A stretch of 11,912 nt of DNA from SCGC-AG-212-J23 sp035762345 (GTDB lineage Bacteria > Pseudomonadota > Gammaproteobacteria > Burkholderiales > SG8-39): NCBI GenBank assembly GCA_035762345.1, contig DASTPE010000016.1:1-11912 (forward strand), read 5' to 3'. Below the pieces are notes generated by a model. That model saw nothing but the letters and a program-made list of their open reading frames with translations, did not search any database and was not told the DNA's origin. Below, piece by piece: positions 1 through 7,510 of this stretch (the first letter of the stretch is position 1; each line of letters opens with the position of its first letter). The position numbers and the translations under genes are program-made.

Positions 1-559
1 GACCTACGGCGCCGGCGACACGGACATGACGGCACAGCTCGCCAAGATAAAGGCGACGCCTGGCGTGCAGGCGGTGCTCAACGCCGGATTCGGCCAGGGA
101 CCGGCCATCGTGACCAAGAATTACCGCCAGATCGGCATCGCCGCCCCGCTGTATCAATCGCACGGCGTCGCGTCGAAGCAGTTCGTGAGCCTCGCTGGCG
201 ACGCCGCCGAAGGCGTGCGGCTGCCCGCCGCAGCGTTGCTCGTTGCCGAAACACTGCCAGCGGAAGATCCGCAGAAGAGGGTCGTCACCGCGTACAAGAG
301 CGAATACGAGGGCCGCTTCAAGCAGGAGGTCTCCACCTTCGGCGGCCATGCCTACGACGGGCTAATGCTCGCGGTAGAGGCGATCAAGCGCGCGGGCTCC
401 ACCGACAAGGCGAAAGTGCGCGACGCGCTCGAAACGACGCGCGGCTACATCGGCACCGGCGGCGTGGTCAACATGTCGGCGCAGGACCACATGGGGCTAG
501 ACCTGTCGGCCTTCCGCATGCTGGAGGTGCGCAAGGGCGACTGGGCGCTGGTCAAGTAG
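1..559 (+). CDS. ABC transporter substrate-binding protein, C-terminal part (HAAT family)
   Basis: The 5' end is cut by the window edge. The reading frame is open from base 2 (first full codon ACC) to the TAG at 557-559, giving 185 visible C-terminal residues. It resembles the second lobe and hinge return of a type 1 periplasmic binding protein (LivJ/LivK, Peripla_BP_6 class). Seen are an alternating beta/alpha pattern, a segment on an extracellular amino-acid-binding fold ending in a 'GGHAYDGLMLAVEAIKRAG' helix typical of these proteins, and a final stretch ending in WALVK. The family binds a ligand in the periplasm and delivers it to the LivHM permease. The next gene starts at the base after its stop, so it belongs to the transporter operon. 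The ligand cannot be read from this fragment; the context of phenylacetate-CoA ligase and PadBCD-like genes suggests an aromatic acid rather than leucine or isoleucine. The signal peptide and start lie outside the window. Confidence 0.9.
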   Translation, partial: TYGAGDTDMTAQLAKIKATPGVQAVLNAGFGQGPAIVTKNYRQIGIAAPLYQSHGVASKQFVSLAGDAAEGVRLPAAALLVAETLPAEDPQKRVVTAYKSEYEGRFKQEVSTFGGHAYDGLMLAVEAIKRAGSTDKAKVRDALETTRGYIGTGGVVNMSAQDHMGLDLSAFRMLEVRKGDWALVK

Positions 560-1426
560 GTGCTCGAGCAGTACCTGCTCTCGGGGATCACGACGGGCGC
601 GATCTACGCGCTCGTCGCCCTGGGCTTCGCCATCATCTACAACGCTAGCCACGTCATCAACTTCGCCCAGGGCGAGTTCGTCATGATCGGCGGCATGGCG
701 ACCGCCGCCTTCTTTGAGGCAGGAATACCTCTGCCGGCTGCAGTGGTCCTTTCGATTGCGACGGCAACCCTCGTCGGCGTGCTGCTTGAGAAGCTCGCGG
801 TCGAGCCGGCGCGCGAGGCCTCGGTGGTGACGCTGATCATCATCACCATCGGCGCCTCGATCCTGCTGCGCGGGCTGGCGACGCTCGTCTGGGACAAGAA
901 GATCCATCGCGTGCCGGCGTTCTCGGGCGAAGCGCCGATCGCGATCGGTTCGGCGACGCTGCTGCCGCAGGTGCTGTGGGTGCTCGGCGTGAGCGCGGTG
1001 GCGGTGGCGCTGCTCGCCTGGTTCTTCCGCCGCACGCTCACCGGGAAAGCGATCATCGCCGTGTCGCACAACCGGCTCGCGGCGCGGCTCATGGGGATCA
1101 GCGTGCGCCGCGTGCTCGCGGTGTCGTTCGGCCTGTCGGCCGCGCTCGGCGCGCTCGCCGGGGTGCTGATTGCGCCGATCGCCTTCACCTCCTGGGACGT
1201 CGGCGTGATGCTCGGCCTCAAGGGCTTCGCCGCGGCGATCCTCGGCGGCCTGGGCTCGAGCACCGGCGCGGTCGTCGGCGGGCTCGCGCTCGGCCTGATC
1301 GAGGCGCTTGGCGCAGGCTACATCTCCTCGGCGTACAAGGATGTCTTCGCTTTTGTCATCATCATCGCGGCGCTGGTATTCCTTCCGAATGGCCTCCTCG
1401 GCCGGCGCGCGGCCGAGCGGGTCTAG
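560..1426 (+). CDS. Branched-chain amino acid/aromatic acid ABC transporter permease (LivH-like)
   Basis: A 288-aa inner-membrane permease, normal length for LivH. The start is GTG at 560, immediately after the TAG of the binding-protein gene (TAGGTG), so translation is probably coupled; the sequence begins MLEQYLLSGITTGAIYALVA, the usual LivH opening. The conserved 'INFAQGEFVMIGG' segment lies at residues 33-45. Long hydrophobic helices run through the protein, and the EAA-like cytoplasmic loop that contacts the ATPase is around residues 174-203 (AARLMGI followed by a small-residue helix). It should pair with the LivM-like permease as a heterodimeric channel in the cytoplasmic membrane. Its 3' end overlaps the next gene by 38 bases. 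Substrate specificity is set mainly by the binding protein, so the substrate is inferred only from the neighbourhood. Confidence 0.93.
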   Translation: MLEQYLLSGITTGAIYALVALGFAIIYNASHVINFAQGEFVMIGGMATAAFFEAGIPLPAAVVLSIATATLVGVLLEKLAVEPAREASVVTLIIITIGASILLRGLATLVWDKKIHRVPAFSGEAPIAIGSATLLPQVLWVLGVSAVAVALLAWFFRRTLTGKAIIAVSHNRLAARLMGISVRRVLAVSFGLSAALGALAGVLIAPIAFTSWDVGVMLGLKGFAAAILGGLGSSTGAVVGGLALGLIEALGAGYISSAYKDVFAFVIIIAALVFLPNGLLGRRAAERV

Positions 1427-2345
1427 CAAGCCGCTCCTCGCGCTCGCGATCGTGATCGCGGCGCTGCCGCTCGCGCTGCCGAACAACTACACCTACGAGG
1501 TCGCGATCCTCGTCGGGCTGAACGCGATCGTGTGCGTCGGCCTGAATCTCCTCATCGGCTACGCCGGGCAGATCTCGCTCGGCCACGCCGGGTTCTTCGG
1601 CCTGGGCGCCTACGGCTCGGCGATCCTCGCCGCGCGCTACGGCTGGCCGGCGTGGGTTTCCCTGCCGGTGACGCTCGCCGCGGTCGCGCTGCTCGCCTGG
1701 GCCATCGGCCGGCCGATCCTGCGCCTCAAAGGCCACGCGCTGGCGATGGCGACGCTCGGCTTCGGCATCATTGTCTCGATCGTGCTCGCCACCGAGGACC
1801 GGCTCACCGGCGGGCCGGATGGAATGGCGGTGCCGCCTCTGGCCTCTTTCATTTCAGGTGAAAAGATCTGGTACTGGCTTGTCGGCGCCGTGCTCGTCGG
1901 CGCGGTCTGGCTGGCGCGCAACCTGATCGACTCTCCGCGCGGGCGCGCGCTGCGCGCCCTGCACGGCTCCGAGGTGGCCGCCGGCGCGCTCGGCATCGAC
2001 GCCGCCGCGCACAAGCTGAGCGCGTTCGTGATCTCGGCGCTGTTCGCGGCCGCCGCGGGCGCGCTCTCGGCGCACTACGCCGGCTTCATCACGCCCGCCA
2101 AGGCCTCCTTCCTCCACTCGATCGAGCTCGTCACGATGGTGGTGTTCGGCGGCATGGCCTCGACCTTCGGCGCGGTGGTGGGCGCGGCGGTGCTCACCAC
2201 GCTGCCGCAGCTCCTCACCGTGTTCAAGGAATACGAGATGGTGCTGCTCGGCGCGGTGCTGATGCTCACGATGATCTTCATGCCGCGCGGGCTGGTGCCC
2301 ACGCTGGAGAGAGCGCTTGCTGCTACGCGCGCAAAGCGTCGGTAA
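1389..2345 (+). CDS. Branched-chain amino acid/aromatic acid ABC transporter permease (LivM-like)
   Basis: A 318-aa second permease of the HAAT-type importer. The LivM hallmark 'GYAGQISLGHAGFFGLGAY' is at residues 58-76, preceded and followed by hydrophobic helices; an 'LTGGPDGM' loop is at 139-146 and an EAA-type coupling loop at about 182-204 (SPRGRALRALHGSEVAAGALGID). ATG 1389 is chosen as the start because it puts a short polar N-terminus directly before the first helix. The frame is open further upstream (another ATG lies about 50 bases earlier), but that stretch is Ser/Arg-rich and overlaps livH more deeply. With ATG 1389 the overlap with livH is 38 bases. The 3' end overlaps livG by 29 bases, so the permease/ATPase genes are stacked without any gap. 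Confidence 0.92.
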   Translation: MASSAGARPSGSSKPLLALAIVIAALPLALPNNYTYEVAILVGLNAIVCVGLNLLIGYAGQISLGHAGFFGLGAYGSAILAARYGWPAWVSLPVTLAAVALLAWAIGRPILRLKGHALAMATLGFGIIVSIVLATEDRLTGGPDGMAVPPLASFISGEKIWYWLVGAVLVGAVWLARNLIDSPRGRALRALHGSEVAAGALGIDAAAHKLSAFVISALFAAAAGALSAHYAGFITPAKASFLHSIELVTMVVFGGMASTFGAVVGAAVLTTLPQLLTVFKEYEMVLLGAVLMLTMIFMPRGLVPTLERALAATRAKRR

Positions 2346-3084
2346 GCGCTTCGGCGGCGTCGCCGCGCTGGAAGCGGTCGACGTCGCGCTCGAGCGCGGC
2401 GCGGTGCACGCCATCATCGGCCCTAACGGCGCCGGCAAGACCACGCTCCTCAACGTGCTTTCCGGCATCTACAAACCTGACTCGGGTTCGATCTCCTTCG
2501 AGAACCAGGAGCTGACAGGAAAGGACCCCCACCACTTCGCCGCAGCCGGGATCAGCCGCACGTTCCAGAACCTGCAGGTGTTCTTCAACATGACGGTGCT
2601 GGAGAACGTGATGACCGGGCGCTGGCTGCACGAGCGCTGCGGCCTTGCGTCCGCGCTGCTGCGGCTGCCGGCGCGCGCGCGCGCGGAGCAGGCCTGTCGC
2701 CAGGCTGCCGCCGCTTTGCTCGATACGGTGGGGCTTGCGCGTTGGGCCGACGCGCGTGCCGACAGCCTGCCTTACGGCGCGCTCAAGCGACTCGAAATCG
2801 CGCGCGCGCTCGCCGCCGAGCCGCGGCTACTGCTGCTCGACGAGCCAGCCGCAGGGTTGAACCCCAGCGAGACGCGCGCGATCGACGAGCTCATTCGACG
2901 CACCGCGGCGCGCGGGGTGACCGTGGTGCTCGTCGAGCACAACATGAAGCTGGTGATGGAGGTGTCGCATCATGTCATCGTGCTCGACTATGGCCGCAAG
3001 CTCGCCGAAGGCGAGCCCCGCGTGGTGAGCCGCGACCCGCGCGTGCTCGAGGCCTACCTTGGAACCGAGGCATGCTCGACGTAA
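2317..3084 (+). CDS. ABC transporter ATP-binding protein (LivG-like)
   Basis: A 255-aa cytoplasmic ATPase, the first of the two nucleotide-binding subunits. Walker A GPNGAGKTT is at residues 35-43, the Q-loop region 'RTFQNLQVF' at 81-89, a LivG-type signature motif LPYGALKRLEIARAL at 151-165 (in place of the generic LSGGQ), Walker B LLLLDEP at 171-177, and the H-loop VEHNM with H208. The C-terminal tail 'VLEAYLGTE' is the usual LivG ending. The start is the TTG at 2317, placed 7 bases after a GGAG ribosome-binding site at 2306-2309; no better ATG/GTG precedes the beta-strand that begins the domain. The gene overlaps livM by 29 bases and livF by 13 bases. With LivF it energises import through LivHM. 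Confidence 0.93.
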   Translation: MLLRAQSVGKRFGGVAALEAVDVALERGAVHAIIGPNGAGKTTLLNVLSGIYKPDSGSISFENQELTGKDPHHFAAAGISRTFQNLQVFFNMTVLENVMTGRWLHERCGLASALLRLPARARAEQACRQAAAALLDTVGLARWADARADSLPYGALKRLEIARALAAEPRLLLLDEPAAGLNPSETRAIDELIRRTAARGVTVVLVEHNMKLVMEVSHHVIVLDYGRKLAEGEPRVVSRDPRVLEAYLGTEACST

Positions 3085-3770
3085 CCGGCCTGGAGTCACG
3101 CTATGGGCGCATCCCGGTGCTGCACGGCATCGATCTCGCCGTGCGCCCCGGGGAGCTCGTTGCCCTGGTGGGCGGCAACGGCGCCGGCAAGACGACGCTT
3201 CTGCGGGCGCTCTCGGGCGTTCAACCCTCCAAGGGGCGCGTTGTTTTTGAGGAAGAGGACATTAGCAACGCCTCTGCCGAATACCGCGTAAATCTTGGCA
3301 TTGTGCAATGCCCCGAGGGCCGGCAGGTATTCGGTCCGCTCTCGGTCGAGGATAACCTGCGCCTCGGCGCTTACCGTCGCGGTGGAGCGCACGCGCGAGA
3401 GACGCTCGCGCGCGTCTACGCGCTGTTTCCCGCACTCGCCGAGCGCCGCCGCCAGGCCGCTGGCACGCTCTCGGGCGGGCAGCAGCAGATGCTCGCCATC
3501 GGCCGAGCGCTGATGGCGCAGCCGCGGCTGCTCTTGCTCGATGAGCCGAGCATGGGGCTCGCGCCGCGCCTGGTGGCCGAGATCTTTGCCGCCATCCGCA
3601 CGCTGCGAGCCGCCGACACCGCGATCCTGCTCGTGGAGCAGAACGCGGCCTCCGCGCTCGCTATCGCCGACCGCGGCTATGTGCTCGAGACCGGCCGCGT
3701 GGCGCTCACCGGCAGCGGCGCCCAGCTCCTCGCCGACAGCGGCGTGCGCGCCGCGTACCTCGGTCTTTAA
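3072..3770 (+). CDS. ABC transporter ATP-binding protein (LivF-like)
   Basis: A 232-aa second ATPase. Walker A GGNGAGKTT is at residues 34-42, the family-typical 'QCPEGRQVFGPLSVEDNL' at 79-96, signature LSGGQQQ at 133-139 and Walker B LLLLDEP at 153-159. The switch position reads LVEQN (Q190 rather than His), which is usual for LivF and not a defect. It ends in 'AYLGL', again family-typical. ATG 3072 is chosen because upstream sequence in the same frame is an Arg-rich shadow of livG; the resulting overlap with livG is 13 bases and a GAGG lies just upstream. It completes the five-part importer. Only 43 bases separate it from the thioesterase gene, with no terminator-like hairpin and T-run, so read-through into the catabolic genes is likely. 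Confidence 0.93.
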   Translation: MLDVTGLESRYGRIPVLHGIDLAVRPGELVALVGGNGAGKTTLLRALSGVQPSKGRVVFEEEDISNASAEYRVNLGIVQCPEGRQVFGPLSVEDNLRLGAYRRGGAHARETLARVYALFPALAERRRQAAGTLSGGQQQMLAIGRALMAQPRLLLLDEPSMGLAPRLVAEIFAAIRTLRAADTAILLVEQNAASALAIADRGYVLETGRVALTGSGAQLLADSGVRAAYLGL

Positions 3771-3813
3771 CCTGGATCAAGTCCACCCCCTCCCGGGAAT
3801 GCTTCCATAACGC
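3771..3813 (+). other. Intergenic gap between transporter and catabolic genes
   Basis: This 43-base stretch is the longest non-coding segment in the window. It contains a short TCCCGGGA palindrome but no stem followed by a T-run, no recognisable -10/-35 pair and no riboswitch-like structure. Continuous transcription from the transporter genes into the thioesterase/oxidoreductase genes is therefore the simplest reading. Confidence 0.55.
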
Positions 3814-4224
3814 ATGAAAACCAGCCTGCAAGCCGGAATCACCGCCAGCCGCGAATTCCCCGTCGACGCGAGCCGCACCATTGACTTCATGGGCGAGGAC
3901 GCCCGCGTGTACGCGACGCCGATGCTCGTGCGCGACATCGAGATTACCTGCCGCGAGCTGCTGCTCGAGCACCTCGATCCCGGCGAGGACTCGGTCGGCA
4001 CGCGCGTCGAGATCGACCACCTCGCGGCTACGCTGCTCGGCATGAGGGTCACGATCAACGCCACCCTCGCCGAGCTCAAGGGTCGCGCCGCGATGTTCGA
4101 GGTCAACGCGACCGACGGCGTCGATACGATCTGCCGCGGGCGGCACGCGCGCTTCATCGCGAATGTCGAGCAGGTGAAGCAGCGGCTGAAGCAGAAGCAG
4201 GCGAAGGCGCAGGTCGCGGCGTGA
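3814..4224 (+). CDS. FlK-type hotdog acyl-CoA thioesterase
   Basis: A 136-aa single hotdog-fold protein similar to the fluoroacetyl-CoA thioesterase FlK family. Aligning it by eye to FlK places the catalytic triad positions at T35 (in VYATPM), E43 (in RDIEITC) and H69 (in EIDHLAAT), equivalent to FlK Thr42, Glu50 and His76 with the same spacing. The 'DPGEDSVGTRVEI' and 'ATDGVDTICRGRHARFI' segments are also FlK-like. It hydrolyses an acyl-CoA in the cytoplasm; the natural acyl group is not evident. The GTG of the molybdenum subunit gene overlaps its TGA (GTGA, 4-base overlap), so the two are translationally coupled and probably made in proportion. Likely roles are hydrolysis of the 2-oxoacyl-CoA intermediate (phenylglyoxylyl-CoA) made by the oxidoreductase, or recycling of CoA trapped on dead-end arylacyl-CoAs. 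The last 20 residues are a Lys/Gln-rich tail. The ribosome-binding site is weak. Confidence 0.85.
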   Translation: MKTSLQAGITASREFPVDASRTIDFMGEDARVYATPMLVRDIEITCRELLLEHLDPGEDSVGTRVEIDHLAATLLGMRVTINATLAELKGRAAMFEVNATDGVDTICRGRHARFIANVEQVKQRLKQKQAKAQVAA

Positions 4225-6866
4225 CACGCAAGGTCGCTACCTACTGCTATCAGTGCGTCGCGGGCCCGGACCTGCTGACGGTCAAGGTGCGCGACGGCGT
4301 AGCGACCGAGGTCGAGCCCAATTTCGCCGCCGCCGACGTACATCCCGGCGGCGGCAAAGTTTGCGTCAAAGCCTACGGGCTGGTGCAGAAGGCCTATCAC
4401 CCGGGGCGCGTGCTGCAGCCGATGAAGCGCACGAACCCGAGGAAGGGGCGCAACGAAGACCCAGGCTTCACCCCGATCTCATGGGAGGAAGCTCTTTCTC
4501 TTGTCACGGGTAAATTGAATGAAATAAGAAGGAAAGGTTTGCTCGACGAGTCCGGTTATCCGCGCGTCGCGGCAAGCTTCGGAGGCGGCGGCACGCCGCA
4601 GTTCTATATGGGGAGCTTCCCCGCTTTCCTCACCGCCTGGGGACCGGTCGACATGGGCTTTGGCTCCGGCCAGGGAGTGAAGTGCTATCACTCGGAGCAT
4701 CTTTACGGCGAGTTGTGGCACCGTGGCTTCACTGTCTCTCCCGACACGCCGCTCACCAACTACCTGATCTCCTGCGGGGCGAATGTGGAAGCTTCGGGCG
4801 GCGTGGCCGGGGTCTGGCGCCACGCGAACGCGCGCGCCCGCGGCATGAAGCGCGTGCAGGTCGAGCCGCATCTGTCAGTTACGGGCGCTTGCTCCGCCGA
4901 GTGGGTTCCGATCCGGCCGAAGACCGATGCCGCGTTTCTCTACGCCCTCATCCACGCGTTGCTGCATGAGGAGCCGCGCAGCCGCCTGGACCTCGAATTC
5001 CTTTACCGCCACACCTCCTCGCCGTATCTCGTCGGGGCGAACGGCTACTACTTGCGTGATCCGGGCTACGGTCAGCCCATCATTGCCGGTTCGCTCGAGG
5101 CGAAAGAAACGCATGTGGCGCTCGAGGTCGGCCCGGACGGCGACGTGCTCGCCGAAGGCCGGCTCGAGGGGGAGACCGCGTTCGCCAAGCTGGTCGCGCA
5201 CATGAAGCCTTACTCGCCCGAATGGGCGCAGGCGATCTGCGACGTGCGCGCCGCGACCATCCGGCGCATTGCTCGCGAATACCTCGACGCAGCCCGCGTC
5301 GGAGAAACGATCGAGATCGAAGGAAGACGTCTACCGCACCGGCCGGTCGCCGTGAGACTGGGCAAGACCGTCACCAACGGCTGGGGCGGTTACGAGTGCT
5401 GCTGGGCGCGTACCCTCCTCGCCTTGCTCGTAGGAGCGCTGGAAGTCCCGGGCGGCATTCTCGGTACCACGGTGCGGCTGAACCGACCGATGTCGGAGCG
5501 CCACAAGAGCGTGAAGGCCGGCCCCGACGGGCTGATGAACTATCCCTTCAACCCGACCGACGCCGCGCACTGGAGCGCGCAGCCGAACATCCGCAACGCT
5601 TATCGCTCGATGGTGCCGCTCGCCGCCGACGGCCCCTGGAGCCAGGCGCTCGGGCCGACGCATTTTTCGTGGATGTTCCTCGACGAAACCCCGCCGGGGC
5701 TGCCGCGCGTCACGCTTCCAGAGCTGTGGTTTCTCTACCGCACCAACCCGGCGATCTCTTTCTGGGACAACGCCGCGCTCGAGAACCGCATGGCGCGCTT
5801 CCCGTTCGTCGTCGCCTTCGCGTTCACCCGCGACGAGACGAACCATTTCGCCGACATCCTGCTTCCCGATGCAGGCGACCTGGAGAGCCTGCAGCTGATC
5901 CGCATTGGCGGCTCGAAGTACATCGAGCAGTTTTGGGACCACGAAGGCTTCGCGCTGCGCCAGCCCGCCATCGCGCCGCGCGGACAGGCGCGCGACTTTA
6001 CCGATATAGCGACCGACCTCGCCGCGCGCTGCGGCCTCCTCGAGGGCTACAACGCCGCGATCAACCGCGGAACGCTGGGCGTGCCGTTGAAAGATCTTTC
6101 GCTTGAAACCACAAAATCCTTCTCCTCGGAGCAGATCTGGGACGCGGTGTGCAAGGCGGCGAGCCGCGAGCTGACCGGGGGCGCCGAGGCGCACGGCCTC
6201 GACTGGTGGAAAGAGCACGGCCTCGCCACCCGGCCTTTCCCTCGCACCGCCTGGTACCTCTATCCGACGCTTGCGGCCAAGGGCCTGCGCTTCGAGATGC
6301 CGTACCAGGAGCGCTTGCTGCGCATCGGCAGAGAGCTCGGCCGCCGGCTGCACGAGAAGGGCATGAAGTGGTGGGACAAGCAGCTCGCCGAATACCAGGC
6401 GCTCCCCGCCTGGAAAGACTTCCCCAGCGAATGGGAAGCGTCGCTCGCCGCGATGGGGGGCGACGGCAAGGACTACCCGTTCTGGCTGCTCACCGCGCGC
6501 TCCATGCAGTACGCGTGGGGCGGAAACGTCGGCATGCAGCTCATCAAGGAAGTCGCCGACAACGTCGCTGGCCATAGGGGCGTGATCCTCAATGCTTCGA
6601 GAGCGAAAGAACTGGGGATTGGCGAAGGCGATTGGGTCCGCATCGCTACGCCGAAGGCCGAAGTGCGCGCGCGTGCGGTGCTGCGCCAGGGAATCCGGCC
6701 CGACACGCTGCTCCTGCTGGGTCAGTTCGGCCACTGGGCGACGCCGCACGCCAGGGAATTCGGCATGCCGTCCATGAATCCGCTCGTGCCGATGTCGCTT
6801 GAGCTTACTGATGCGACTGGGTCCGGTGCAGATCTTGTGCGTGTTTCCTTGAGGAAAGCTGCATGA
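4221..6866 (+). CDS. padB: Molybdopterin oxidoreductase catalytic subunit, probable phenylacetyl-CoA:acceptor oxidoreductase PadB
   Basis: An 881-aa DMSO-reductase-family subunit. The N-terminal iron-sulfur segment has C9, C12 and C48 but Pro at residue 16, where the usual CxxCxxxC third Cys would be. The bis-MGD domain follows: a probable Mo-ligand segment 'GVKCYHSEH' with C155 in a C-x-x-S context, 'ISCGANVEASGG' at 183-194, 'WVPIRPKTDAAF' at 228-239, 'RTNPAISFWD' at 507-516 and 'FADILLPDAGDLES' at 543-556. The C-terminal molybdopterin dinucleotide-binding domain runs from about 753 to 875. There is no Tat signal: the cluster motif starts at residue 9, so it is cytoplasmic. In Thauera/Aromatoleum PadBCD oxidises phenylacetyl-CoA to phenylglyoxylate plus CoA using quinone. 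The assignment rests on size (about 97 kDa), the PadC/PadD-like partners and the adjacent phenylacetate-CoA ligase. A relative acting on another arylacetyl-CoA is possible. GTG start, 4-base overlaps on both sides. Confidence 0.8.
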   Translation: MTRKVATYCYQCVAGPDLLTVKVRDGVATEVEPNFAAADVHPGGGKVCVKAYGLVQKAYHPGRVLQPMKRTNPRKGRNEDPGFTPISWEEALSLVTGKLNEIRRKGLLDESGYPRVAASFGGGGTPQFYMGSFPAFLTAWGPVDMGFGSGQGVKCYHSEHLYGELWHRGFTVSPDTPLTNYLISCGANVEASGGVAGVWRHANARARGMKRVQVEPHLSVTGACSAEWVPIRPKTDAAFLYALIHALLHEEPRSRLDLEFLYRHTSSPYLVGANGYYLRDPGYGQPIIAGSLEAKETHVALEVGPDGDVLAEGRLEGETAFAKLVAHMKPYSPEWAQAICDVRAATIRRIAREYLDAARVGETIEIEGRRLPHRPVAVRLGKTVTNGWGGYECCWARTLLALLVGALEVPGGILGTTVRLNRPMSERHKSVKAGPDGLMNYPFNPTDAAHWSAQPNIRNAYRSMVPLAADGPWSQALGPTHFSWMFLDETPPGLPRVTLPELWFLYRTNPAISFWDNAALENRMARFPFVVAFAFTRDETNHFADILLPDAGDLESLQLIRIGGSKYIEQFWDHEGFALRQPAIAPRGQARDFTDIATDLAARCGLLEGYNAAINRGTLGVPLKDLSLETTKSFSSEQIWDAVCKAASRELTGGAEAHGLDWWKEHGLATRPFPRTAWYLYPTLAAKGLRFEMPYQERLLRIGRELGRRLHEKGMKWWDKQLAEYQALPAWKDFPSEWEASLAAMGGDGKDYPFWLLTARSMQYAWGGNVGMQLIKEVADNVAGHRGVILNASRAKELGIGEGDWVRIATPKAEVRARAVLRQGIRPDTLLLLGQFGHWATPHAREFGMPSMNPLVPMSLELTDATGSGADLVRVSLRKAA

Positions 6867-7510
6867 CCCGCTGGGCCATGGTCGCGGATCTGCGCCGCTG
6901 CGTCGGCTGCCAGACGTGCACCGCGGCCTGCAAGCAGGCGAACGCGACGCCGCCGGACGTGCAATGGCGGCGCGTGGTGGATCTCGAGGTGGGCGAGTAT
7001 CCGGACGTAAAGCGCGCCTTCGTGCCGGTCGGCTGCATGCACTGCGACGACCCGCCGTGCATGCACGTATGCCCGAGCACCGCGACTCGCAAGCGGCCCG
7101 ACGGCATCGTCACCATCGACTACGACCTGTGCATCGGCTGCGGCTACTGCGCTGTCGCCTGTCCCTATCAGGCGAGGTTCAAGGTGGACAAAGCGTCATT
7201 CGCTTACGGCAACCCGACCGAAATTGAGATGCAAACGTTTCATCCCGAAAGGCTTGGGGTCGCCACCAAGTGCACCTTCTGCGTCGATCGCATCGACGCC
7301 GGCTTGAAGAAAGGGCTCAAGCCCGGCTTGGATCCCGAGGCGACTCCGGCGTGCGTGAACTCGTGCATCGCCCAGGCGTTGCACTTTGGCGACGCGGAGG
7401 ATCCGGACAGCAACATCTCCGCGCTCCTCGCGGAGAACCAGTTTTTCCGCATGCATGAAGAGCTCGGTACCGGGCCGCGCTTTTACTACTTGTGGGACAA
7501 GGCGCGATGA
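6863..7510 (+). CDS. padC: Four-cluster ferredoxin electron-transfer subunit (PadC/DmsB type)
   Basis: A 215-aa iron-sulfur subunit of the DmsB/PsrB type with sixteen cysteines arranged for four [4Fe-4S] clusters: C13/C16/C19/C23, C58/C61/C66/C70, C90/C93/C96/C100, and C137/C140/C164/C168. The insertion between C140 and C164 is normal for these subunits. No signal peptide is present, so it works on the cytoplasmic side between the molybdenum subunit and the membrane anchor, passing electrons from Mo towards the quinone pool. ATG 6863 overlaps the PadB stop (ATGA, 4 bases) and its own stop overlaps the next ATG in the same way, so the three subunits are translationally coupled. The calculated size of about 24 kDa is near that of the small iron-sulfur subunit of the Thauera enzyme. 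By sequence alone it could serve any DMSO-reductase-type complex; the specific name comes from its neighbours. Confidence 0.82.
   Translation: MTRWAMVADLRRCVGCQTCTAACKQANATPPDVQWRRVVDLEVGEYPDVKRAFVPVGCMHCDDPPCMHVCPSTATRKRPDGIVTIDYDLCIGCGYCAVACPYQARFKVDKASFAYGNPTEIEMQTFHPERLGVATKCTFCVDRIDAGLKKGLKPGLDPEATPACVNSCIAQALHFGDAEDPDSNISALLAENQFFRMHEELGTGPRFYYLWDKAR

Noticed and set aside
497..1486. A 329-codon open frame on the - strand across livH
   Set aside because: Charged low-complexity translation opposite a textbook LivH; no start signal.
2742..3071. Upstream extension of the LivF frame by 110 codons
   Set aside because: The added part is a frame-shifted image of livG; LivF homologues begin directly before the first beta-strand at ATG 3072.
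3788..3801. Possible terminator or operator at the TCCCGGGA palindrome
   Set aside because: The palindrome is only 8 bases, has no loop and no following T-run; such sites are common in GC-rich DNA.
5331..6749. A 472-codon open frame on the - strand opposite the Mo subunit gene
   Set aside because: It is rich in Arg, Ala, Glu and Gly without motifs, lies wholly antisense to a clearly conserved gene, and is expected as a mirror of GC-rich codon usage.
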